From DASSUW01 sp963844205 (GTDB taxonomy: Bacteria > Actinomycetota > Thermoleophilia > Solirubrobacterales > Solirubrobacteraceae): DNA of 64,000 nt. The stretch lies in assembly GCA_963844205.1 (NCBI GenBank), contig CAWJNK010000014.1, positions 62,001-126,000 of the forward strand, given 5' to 3'. The notes under the pieces are model-generated. The model was not told where the DNA came from. It searched no databases and saw only the letters and a program-made list of their open reading frames with translations. Position numbers and translations under genes: made by a program. This document shows, one piece after another, positions 51,296-58,256 of this stretch (positions are counted from its first letter, which is position 1; each line of letters starts with the position of its first letter).

Positions 51296-52921
51296 ATGGT
51301 CTCTCCCTCGCTCACCCTGCTGCGCACCCAGACGGACGAGCGGCTCATCGCGCTCGCCCGGGCCGGGCACGAGCGCGCGTTCGAGGCGATCGTGGAGCGC
51401 TATCGCCGCCCGCTGTTGCGGCACGCGCGGCGGCTGGTGTCCGAGGCGCGGGCGGAGGAGGCGGTCCAGCAGGCGTTGGTCGCGGCGTGGACGGCGCTCC
51501 AGCGGGGTGACGACGTGCGGCACCTGAGCGGATGGCTGCATCGGATCGTCCACAACGCCGCGCTCAACGCCCTGCGCGGCGAGCGGGACGACTACGCCGA
51601 GCTGCGCGAGTGGGTCGAGGCCACCGGGGCGCCGGAGGACGAACTCGAGCGCCGGGAGTTGCTGCGCGAGACGCTGGCCAACCTGCGAGCGCTGCCGGAG
51701 CGCCAGCGTGAGGCGCTGCTGCGCGTGGCGGTCGATGGCGTGTCGGCGGACGAGGTCGGGCGCGCGCTCGGGTTGACCGAGGGCGCCGTCAGGCAGCTGC
51801 TCTACCGCGCGCGGACAGCGCTGAGGGCGGCGGCGACGGCGCTGACGCCGATGCCGGTGGCCAGTTGGCTCGCACGCGCGGAGCCGCTGACCGCACGGAT
51901 CGCCGAGGCGGCCGGGGCCGGCTCCGCCGGACTCGGAACCGTGCTCGCGAAGACGGGCGTGGTCGTCGTCGCGGCGGGCGGCGCCGCGGCGGGGCCGGCG
52001 GTGCTCGACGACGTGACGCGGCACGAGCCGACACCGCGACCGGGCGGCGCAAGCCGACCAGCGGCCGCGCGACTACGACACCCATCCCGATCGCGAACCT
52101 GCAAACGATCGCGCCGGAGCTGCGAGCGCAGGCGAGATCCGGCGACAGCGGTCGGGGCACGAGCGGATCGGGGTCCGGCGGATCGGGCACGAGCGGATCG
52201 GGCACGAGCGGGTCGGGGTCGGGCACCAGCGGATCGGGATCGAGCGGCTCCGGCACGAGCGGCTCCGGCACGAGCGGCTCCGGCACGAGCGGCTCCGGCA
52301 CCAGCGGCTCCGGCACAAGCGGCTCCGGCACAAGCGGATCCGGACGAGGTCGAGCGGCTCCGGCACCAGCGGCTCCGGCACCAGCGGCTCCGGCACCAGC
52401 GGCTCCGGCACGAGCGGGTCGGGCACCAGCGGATCGGGCGCGAGCGGCTCGAACACGGTCGTCGCCGACGACAGCGGGTCGGGGACGAGTGGCTCTGGGA
52501 CGAGCGGCTCGAGCACGGTCGTCGCCGACGACAGCGGCTCGGGGACGAGCGGCTCTGGGACGAGCGGCTCGAGCACGGTCGTCGCCGACGACAGCGGGTC
52601 GGGGACGAGCGGGTCCGGCACGAGCGGGTCGGGCACGAGCGGATCGGGGACAAGCGGGTAGGGGACGAGATCGGCTCCGCGGCGGTGGGGTGCCCACCGG
52701 CGCGAGCAGCACGCGGGCGGGGAGTCGTCGAACACGATCTGGAGCCGGGCGTTTCGTGCACATTCGGCCGAGCACCTCCGCGATCTCGCACGAAACTCCT
52801 CGTAGGCGGGCGTTTCGTGAAACTCGCCGCGGCGGGCTGCGCGAAATTGCACGAAACTCACGCCACCTCCCTACCTGCGCAGTTGAGTCGCGGCTCCGGC
52901 ACGAGCGGCTCGGAGGACTAG
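51296..52921 (+). CDS. ECF sigma factor with Gly/Ser/Thr-rich C-terminal tail (frame disturbed)
   Basis: Residues 1-~185 are an ECF sigma: region 2 (FEAIVERYRRPLLRHARRLV, HLSGWLHRIVHNAALNAL) and region 4 (LPERQREALLRVAVDGVSAD, GLTEGAVRQLLYRARTAL). A hydrophobic stretch follows at ~220-240 (TGVVVVAAGGAAAGPAV). After ~52050 the frame used here loses coding bias. The biased frame shifts by one base near 52050 (IPIANLQTIAPELRAQARSG, then GTSGSG repeats) and again near 52345 (STVVADDSGSGTSGSG repeats, TAG at 52659-52661). The present frame ends GSGTSGSED at 52921, beyond a dispersed repeat. I read one gene with two 1-base deletions plus an insertion. No anti-sigma gene adjoins. Confidence 0.75.
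   Translation: MVSPSLTLLRTQTDERLIALARAGHERAFEAIVERYRRPLLRHARRLVSEARAEEAVQQALVAAWTALQRGDDVRHLSGWLHRIVHNAALNALRGERDDYAELREWVEATGAPEDELERRELLRETLANLRALPERQREALLRVAVDGVSADEVGRALGLTEGAVRQLLYRARTALRAAATALTPMPVASWLARAEPLTARIAEAAGAGSAGLGTVLAKTGVVVVAAGGAAAGPAVLDDVTRHEPTPRPGGASRPAAARLRHPSRSRTCKRSRRSCERRRDPATAVGARADRGPADRARADRARAGRGRAPADRDRAAPARAAPARAAPARAAPAPAAPAQAAPAQADPDEVERLRHQRLRHQRLRHQRLRHERVGHQRIGRERLEHGRRRRQRVGDEWLWDERLEHGRRRRQRLGDERLWDERLEHGRRRRQRVGDERVRHERVGHERIGDKRVGDEIGSAAVGCPPARAARGRGVVEHDLEPGVSCTFGRAPPRSRTKLLVGGRFVKLAAAGCAKLHETHATSLPAQLSRGSGTSGSED
52155..52661 (+). repeat. Gly/Ser/Thr-coding tandem repeats in the sigma factor tail
   Basis: The first part is built of 15-bp units such as GGCTCCGGCACGAGC (GSGTS). 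The second part holds three nearly exact 60-bp units at 52441, 52501 and 52561, each coding for GSSTVVADDSGSGTSGSGTS or a close variant. The coding frame with G/C-rich third positions changes once between the two parts, near 52345, where GGATCCGGACGAGG appears in place of an expected GGATCCGGCACGAG. Confidence 0.85.
52701..52886. repeat. Dispersed palindromic element, copy B (about 186 bp)
   Basis: Its complement matches copy A at 30637 in order: TCAACTGCGCAGGTA, GGGAGG, a GTTTCGTGnAATTTCG box, CCCGCC, TTTCACGAAAC, GTTTCGTGCGA, an ACGAAAC box, and CGACGnCTCCCC near the far end. The sharp end (CGCAGTTGA) is at 52886; the other end is blurred near 52701. Immediately after it, the sequence returns to tail coding (GSGTSGSED, stop). 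No other gene is seen between 52662 and 53017. Confidence 0.65.
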
Positions 52922-53017
52922 CCGGACGACCGGCCCGGGGCGCGCCGGGCTGAGCGGGCTCACCGATCGGAACGTTGTGAACGTGATGTTGCGGCGCAAC
53001 CCGTGTCACCCGGATGC

Positions 53018-54343
53018 ATGGGCAGTGTTGCAACCACGCGGGAGCACGTCGTCGGCTATGTCCTCATGGGCTTCCCGCGCGTCTCGGAGACCTTCATCGC
53101 GAGCGAGCTTCACCGGGTCGAGCAGGCCGGGATCCGCGTGCGGCTGTTCGTCATCAAGCCCGTCGAGGAGCGGGAGCGCAGGCTCCGCCACCCGGTCGTC
53201 GACGCGATCGAAGCCGCGCCGGAGTACCTGCCCGACAGCTCGTCGCTCACCGCGCCGCTGCACCGCTGGCGGCCCGCTCACCTGAGGCCGTTCCTGCCGG
53301 CGGTCCGCCGGGTCGCCCGCGCGCGGCCGCGCGGACTCGCAACCGCGGTCAGGACCGCGCTCGGCCAGGCCATGCGCGACCGCCGCGCGCCGCTCGCCGG
53401 TCCGCGCAAGATCTACGTCAAGGAGCTGCTGCAGGCCGTCGCGCTCGCCGACCGGCTGCTCGGCGCGGCCGAGGTCCGCCACCTTCACGCGCACTTCGCT
53501 CACGGCACGACGACGGTCACCTGGCTAGCGGCAACGATTACCGGCCTCGACTTCTCGTTCACCGGCCACGCGCGCGACATCTACGCGCCCCAGCTGAACC
53601 CCCACGGCTGGCTGCGGCGCAAACTCCTCGCCGCCCGCTTCGTCGTCACCTGCACCGCGGCCAACGTGAACCATCTGCAGGCGATCGCGCCCGAGGCGCG
53701 CATCCACCTCGTCTACCACGGCCTGAGCGCCGACTTCGCCCGCCTCCTGATCGACCATACCCCGCCGGCGTCCGCCAACGGGACGCTGCACGTGCTCGGC
53801 GTCGGCCGCCTCGTCGCCAAGAAGGGCTTCGACGTGCTCGTCGACGCGTGCGCGGTCCTCGACCGCCGCGGCGTCCCGTTCGAGGCGCTGATCGTCGGCC
53901 AGGACGACAAGCACGGCGACGCCGTCCGGTGGCGGATCGCCGAACGCGGCCTCGAAGACAAGGTCCGGCTGCCGGGCGCCATGGGCCCGAACGAGTTGCT
54001 CGCGCAGTACAGCCGGGCCGACGCCGTCTGCATGCCCTGCCGTCTGCTCCCCGACGACCGGGACGGCATCCCCAACGTGCTCGTGGAGGCGATGGCCGCG
54101 GGCACCCCGGTGGTCGCGACCGGGGTCTCCGGCATCCCCGAACTGGTCGAGGACGGCGTCAACGGCCTGCTGGTCCGGCCCGAGGACCCCGAGGCGCTCG
54201 CCGACGCGCTCCTGCGAGTGCACCGCGACAGCGAGCTGGCGGCGCGCCTGCGCAGCGCCGCGCGCGAGACCGTCAGCGAGCGCTTCGACGGCGACCGTCA
54301 CGCGCGCCGGCTGGCCGCCCTGTTCGAGGAGGCGATGGGCTGA
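53018..54343 (+). CDS. GT4-family glycosyltransferase, 441 aa
   Basis: An N-terminal acceptor domain opens with VVGYVLMGFPRVSETFIASE. The C-terminal GT1 domain has VLGVGRLVAKKGFDVLVDA and the nucleotide-sugar motif GIPNVLVEAMAAGTPVVATG. It transfers a sugar to a growing glycan at the inner membrane face. ATG 53018 is chosen; an in-frame GTG at 53003 is possible. Its last ~40 bp are the first copy of a triplicated 44-bp module. It heads the six-gene glycan cluster. Confidence 0.93.
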   Translation: MGSVATTREHVVGYVLMGFPRVSETFIASELHRVEQAGIRVRLFVIKPVEERERRLRHPVVDAIEAAPEYLPDSSSLTAPLHRWRPAHLRPFLPAVRRVARARPRGLATAVRTALGQAMRDRRAPLAGPRKIYVKELLQAVALADRLLGAAEVRHLHAHFAHGTTTVTWLAATITGLDFSFTGHARDIYAPQLNPHGWLRRKLLAARFVVTCTAANVNHLQAIAPEARIHLVYHGLSADFARLLIDHTPPASANGTLHVLGVGRLVAKKGFDVLVDACAVLDRRGVPFEALIVGQDDKHGDAVRWRIAERGLEDKVRLPGAMGPNELLAQYSRADAVCMPCRLLPDDRDGIPNVLVEAMAAGTPVVATGVSGIPELVEDGVNGLLVRPEDPEALADALLRVHRDSELAARLRSAARETVSERFDGDRHARRLAALFEEAMG

Positions 54344-54436
54344 TGACCCGCCGACAGGCCGCCCTGTTCGAGGAGGCGATGTGCTGACGACCCGCCGGCT
54401 GGCCGCCCTGTTCGAGGAGGCGATGTGCTGACGGCC
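54305..54436 (+). repeat. Triplicated 44-bp stop/start module
   Basis: Three copies at 54305-54348, 54349-54392 and 54393-54436. Each contains GAGGAGGCGATG followed at once by a stop (GGCTGA or TGCTGA). Copy 1 encodes the glycosyltransferase C-terminus (RRLAALFEEAMG). Because 44 is not a multiple of three, each copy changes phase, so each ends one frame and opens the next. Copies differ at only a few bases, so the duplication is recent. Confidence 0.9.
54343..54431 (+). other. Two overlapping minicistrons (14 and 16 codons) between GT4 and heparinase-like genes
   Basis: Minicistron 1 starts at ATG 54343, sharing its A with the glycosyltransferase TGA, and reads MTRRQAALFEEAMC, stop 54385-54387. 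Minicistron 2 starts at GTG 54381 and reads MLTTRRLAALFEEAMC, stop 54429-54431. The heparinase-like gene starts at GTG 54425. Each start has GAGGAGG just upstream and overlaps the previous stop. They would pass ribosomes down the operon by repeated stop/restart. Whether the peptides matter is unknown. Confidence 0.5.
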
Positions 54437-55999
54437 CGAGCCGTCGTGCCGCGCCCGGTGCTGTGCGTGACCGCCCACGAGCACCGCGACCGGGCCCGTG
54501 CCGAGGCCGTCGCGGCTGGGCGCTTCACGTTCGCCGGCGAGTCGCGGACGCTCGGGACCGCGCCGGACTGGCTGCACGCCGACCTGCCCGCCGACGAGGA
54601 GTGGCGGATCGACCTCGTCAAGTTCGCGTACGGCCTCGACCTCGTCCACGCCCACGCGAGCACCGGCGACGCGCGCTTCCGCGAGACCTGGGAGCGGCTC
54701 GTCAGCTCCTGGATCGGCACCGTCCCGCCCGACCACGACGCGGCCGAGGTGACCGCCCGCCGGATCCTCAACTGGATCTACGCCTGGCAGCGCTTCGGAT
54801 CGCTCTCCCTCGGCCTCGGCGCGGCCCTCATGCACAGCATCGGCGCGCAAGCCGACCACGTCCGAAGCAACCTCGCGCCGGAGCGCAACCACCGCACGCT
54901 CGAGCTGTACGCGCTGCTGATCGTCGCGCTCGCGCTGCCGGTGCTCGACCCCGGCGACGAGCTCCTGGACTTCGCACTCACCGAGCTCGAGCGCAACCTC
55001 GCCGAGGACTTCCGGGCCGACGGCGTCCACCGCGAGGCGTCGACGCACTACCACATGATCGCCCTGCGCTCGTTCGTCGGCGCCCATGAGAACTGCCGGC
55101 GGTACGGGATCGACCTCGGCGCGCAGTTCGAGGCCCGGCTCAGCCGGGCGTGCGACTTCGCGCTGCACTGCCGGCGCCCCGACGGCACGATCCCGGCGCT
55201 CTCGGACGCCGACACCGGCGACTACTCGGACATGCTCGCGGTCGCCGGCGAAGCGCTGGACCGCGACGACCTCCGCTGGGCGGGAACCGGCCTCGGCCGC
55301 CCGCCCGCCGATCGCAACGCCGACTTCCGCCACGGCGGCTACTACACCCAGCGCAGCGGCTGGGACCGCGACGACGCCTTCCTGATCTTCGACTGCGGCC
55401 CGCTCGGGGACGGCGGCCACGGCCACTACGACCTCCTGAGCGTGGAGGCGTTCGCCGGCGGCCGGCCGCTGCTGGTGGACCCCGGCCGGTTCACGTACTC
55501 CGAGCAGCCGCCGAACCTGCGTCGCTGGTTCCGCGGCACCGCCGCGCATAACACGGTCTGCGTCGACGGGCTCGACCAGACCCCCTACACGCGCAAGCGG
55601 CCGGAGGGCGCCGTCGCCGAGGGCCGGTTCCTGGGGCGCATGACCGGCCCACGCATGGACGTGCTCGCCGGCGAGGCACGCAGCCCCGCCTACGACGCCG
55701 TGCACCGCCGGCAGGTCGCGTTCATCGACGACCGCTACTGGCTGATCGAGGACCGGCTCGAGGCCGACCGTGACCACGACTACGACCTGCGCTTCCACCT
55801 GGCGCCGGCCAAGGCGACCATCCGCGACGGGGCCGTCCACGCCCCCGGGCTCACACTCGTGATCCTCGGCGCCGCCGACGTGCGGCTCGAGCCGGGCTGG
55901 CTCTCCCCGCGGTACGGAGAGCGGATCGAGGCCCCGGTCGTGAGCGCGAGGCAGCGCGCGCGCGACGCGACGTTCACGACGGTGGTGATCCCGCGATGA
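54425..55999 (+). CDS. Heparinase II/III-like protein, 524 aa
   Basis: An N-terminal helical toroid (~60-300, with RILNWIYAWQRF and NHRTLELYALLIVALALP, then DGVHREASTHYHMIALRSF) is followed by a beta-sandwich with the family motif GHGHYDLLSVEAFAGGRPLL and WFRGTAAHNTVCVDG. The Tyr/His residues in these match the lyase site of heparinase II/III and related alginate lyases. There is no signal peptide, which is common for copies inside glycan synthesis clusters, where they may edit or degrade the polymer. The start GTG 54425 lies in the 44-bp module. It overlaps the kinase gene as ATGA. Confidence 0.9.
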   Translation: MLTARAVVPRPVLCVTAHEHRDRARAEAVAAGRFTFAGESRTLGTAPDWLHADLPADEEWRIDLVKFAYGLDLVHAHASTGDARFRETWERLVSSWIGTVPPDHDAAEVTARRILNWIYAWQRFGSLSLGLGAALMHSIGAQADHVRSNLAPERNHRTLELYALLIVALALPVLDPGDELLDFALTELERNLAEDFRADGVHREASTHYHMIALRSFVGAHENCRRYGIDLGAQFEARLSRACDFALHCRRPDGTIPALSDADTGDYSDMLAVAGEALDRDDLRWAGTGLGRPPADRNADFRHGGYYTQRSGWDRDDAFLIFDCGPLGDGGHGHYDLLSVEAFAGGRPLLVDPGRFTYSEQPPNLRRWFRGTAAHNTVCVDGLDQTPYTRKRPEGAVAEGRFLGRMTGPRMDVLAGEARSPAYDAVHRRQVAFIDDRYWLIEDRLEADRDHDYDLRFHLAPAKATIRDGAVHAPGLTLVILGAADVRLEPGWLSPRYGERIEAPVVSARQRARDATFTTVVIPR

Positions 56000-57126
56000 T
56001 GCTCGCGGCCGACCCGGCCGTCCCGCAGCGCGACGCGCTCCTGAGCGCCAAGGTCGTCGCCGAGCTGTTCCCCAGCGCGACGACCTGCGAGCGCGTCTAC
56101 GCGAAGTACCGGGTCGGCGAGAACCTGCGCGTCGCCTACCGGCTCGACGGCGCTCACCACGTCGCCGCGCGCACCTTCCGGGAGGGACGGAGCGAAGCGG
56201 CGTACGCAGCCGCGGACACCGCCATTCTCCACGCGCCGAAGCTCGACACCGTCTTCTGGGCCTTCCCGAACGACCGCAAGCTGGCCACCCTCCCGCTCCT
56301 CGCGAGCCCTCCGGCCGTCGCCGAGCTCATCGGCCGTCCCTGCGCCGCGCTGCGGCTCGTCGCCTACGCGCCCGAGCGATCGGCGTGCGCCCGCTGTCTC
56401 GACGCGTCCGGGCAGGCCGTCGCGTACGTGAAGGTCCACGCCGACGCCGAGCAGGAGCGTCAGAGGCTCGAGGCGGCGGGGCCGCTCGCGCCGAACGTCA
56501 TCGCCGCCTCGAACCACCACCGCGCGCTCGCCCTCGAGCCGGTCGAGGGCCGCCGGCTCGACACCCTGCGCGGCGCCGACCTCGCCGGCGCGCTGCACGG
56601 CCTCGGCGCTGCGCTGGCGACGCTGCACACGACGTGCGACGTCCCCGAGGCGCCGTTCAGGCGGCTCGAGCGCGACCGGCTGGTGAACGCCGCCGCCGTG
56701 ATCTCCCGCGCGCGCCCGGACGCAACCGCCGTAGCTGATCGGGTGCTCGCCGGCCTGCTCGACCGGATCGACGAGGCCGCGCCCACGGTCTGCGTCCACG
56801 GCGACGCGAACCTGCGCAACGCCATCGCCACCGGCAAGGGCGTCACGCTGCTCGACCTCGAGCACGCCGCGGCCGGACCGGCGGCAGCCGACCTCGGCCA
56901 GCTGCTCGCCGCGCTCACTGCCGATCGCGTGCTCGGCCGCATCACCGCCGCCGAGGAGCGCGCGTTCGCGGACGCGCTCCTCGACGGCTACTGCGACGTG
57001 CCGAGCGCGCTCCGCTGGCACGTCGACGCGTCGCTGCTCGTGCGCGTCGCGCAGTCGGCGATCAACCGCGTCCGCCCCGACGCGCTGCACCGCCTCGTCC
57101 CGCTCCTGGAGGCCGCAATCCGATGA
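55996..57126 (+). CDS. APH-like phosphotransferase (small-molecule kinase fold), 376 aa
   Basis: The catalytic loop is VCVHGDANLRNAI (His 268, Asp 270, Asn about 275) and the metal Asp follows in VTLLDLEHAAAGPAAADLGQ. The N-terminal ~180 residues are unusual: two lobe-like segments, KYRVGENLRVAYRLDG and LVAYAPERSACARCLDAS, instead of one. The kinase part of the ABC fusion two genes downstream has the same double arrangement, so the two are paralogues. It probably phosphorylates a sugar or glycan intermediate; antibiotic resistance is unlikely in this setting. ATG 55996 overlaps the heparinase-like stop. Confidence 0.82.
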   Translation: MMLAADPAVPQRDALLSAKVVAELFPSATTCERVYAKYRVGENLRVAYRLDGAHHVAARTFREGRSEAAYAAADTAILHAPKLDTVFWAFPNDRKLATLPLLASPPAVAELIGRPCAALRLVAYAPERSACARCLDASGQAVAYVKVHADAEQERQRLEAAGPLAPNVIAASNHHRALALEPVEGRRLDTLRGADLAGALHGLGAALATLHTTCDVPEAPFRRLERDRLVNAAAVISRARPDATAVADRVLAGLLDRIDEAAPTVCVHGDANLRNAIATGKGVTLLDLEHAAAGPAAADLGQLLAALTADRVLGRITAAEERAFADALLDGYCDVPSALRWHVDASLLVRVAQSAINRVRPDALHRLVPLLEAAIR

Positions 57127-58256
57127 CGCGACCGGCGCTGCTCTTCTACTGCCAGCACTCGGTCGGCCTCGGGCACCTGGTGCGCTCCTACGCGCTGTGC
57201 GAGGCGCTGAGCACGCGCTTCCGGGTCGTGCTCGTCAGCGGCGGCCCACCGCCCGCCGGCATCAGGCCCCCGGCGGGCGTCGACATCGTCGCGCTCCCGC
57301 CGCTCGGCGTCGGCGCGGACGGGCGCTTCGACAGCCGCGACCGCCGCTTCACGGTCCACGACGCCTGGAAGGAGCGGCGCGCGCGGATCCTTGCGGCGTT
57401 CAGCGAGCTCGACCCGGCGGTGGTCGTCGTCGAGCTGTTCCCGTTCGGCCGGGCGAAGTTCGCCCGCGAGCTCGTGCCGCTGCTCGAGGCGGCGCGCGCG
57501 GCGGGCGCGGTGACGGCCTGCAGCCTGCGCGACATCCTCGTCAGCCGCCGCAGCGACCAGCGCGCGCACGACGACCGGGCGTGCGCGCTCGCCAACGCGT
57601 ACTTCGACACCGTGCTCGTGCACTGCGATCCCGCCTTCGCGCGGCTCGAGGACACGTTCAGTGGGACCGGACGACTGACCGTGCCGGTGAGGTACACGGG
57701 CTTCGTCGTCGGCGGCAACGGCGCCGGACGCGGACCGGGATCGCGGGTGCTCGTCTCGGCCGGCGGCGGGCTCGTCGGCGGGCCGCTGTTGCGGACCGCG
57801 GCGGAGGCACAGCAGAGGCTGCGCGTGCCGATGCGACTCGTCGCCGGACCGTTCTGTCCAGCCCCGGACCGGCGCGCGCTGGAAGCGACGGCCGCCGCGC
57901 AGGACGGGCTGGAGGTCGTCCACACGGTGCCGGATCTCGCCGACGAGCTCCGCCACGCCGCCGCCTCGGTCAGCCAGTGCGGCTACAACACCGCGCTCGA
58001 GCTGCTCCGCGCGCGAGTCCCGGCCCTCGTCGTCCCGTACGCGACGCCCGAGGAGGACGAGCAGCTGCGGCGCGCGCGCCGGCTCGCACGGCTCGGCGCG
58101 CTCCGGATGCTGCACCCGGACCGCCTCAGCCCGACCACCTTGGCCGGCGAGATCGAGGCGCTGCTCGGCTTCGACCCGGTCGAGCCCGCGATCGACCTCG
58201 ACGGGGCGCGCCGGACCGCCGAGCTCCTGTCCGAAATGGCGCCGGTGGCAGCATGA
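57123..58256 (+). CDS. MurG/GT28-like glycosyltransferase, 377 aa
   Basis: The N-terminus LLFYCQHSVGLGHLVRSYAL is the Gly-rich, His-containing loop of GT28-type GT-B enzymes. The C-terminal half has VLVSAGGGLVGGPLL and the UDP-sugar site SQCGYNTALELLRARVPALV, followed by VPYATPEEDEQLRRA. It should transfer a sugar from a nucleotide donor. ATG 57123 overlaps the kinase stop (ATGA), and its own stop overlaps the ABC-kinase start (ATGA). Confidence 0.85.
   Translation: MTRPALLFYCQHSVGLGHLVRSYALCEALSTRFRVVLVSGGPPPAGIRPPAGVDIVALPPLGVGADGRFDSRDRRFTVHDAWKERRARILAAFSELDPAVVVVELFPFGRAKFARELVPLLEAARAAGAVTACSLRDILVSRRSDQRAHDDRACALANAYFDTVLVHCDPAFARLEDTFSGTGRLTVPVRYTGFVVGGNGAGRGPGSRVLVSAGGGLVGGPLLRTAAEAQQRLRVPMRLVAGPFCPAPDRRALEATAAAQDGLEVVHTVPDLADELRHAAASVSQCGYNTALELLRARVPALVVPYATPEEDEQLRRARRLARLGALRMLHPDRLSPTTLAGEIEALLGFDPVEPAIDLDGARRTAELLSEMAPVAA

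Noticed and set aside
52701..52886. Insertion sequence with its own transposase
   Set aside because: The element is under 200 bp and codes for nothing; only a non-autonomous element is possible.
55996..57126. Aminoglycoside resistance gene
   Set aside because: It has the APH catalytic loop, but the context is a glycan cluster and the N-terminal half is unlike resistance enzymes.
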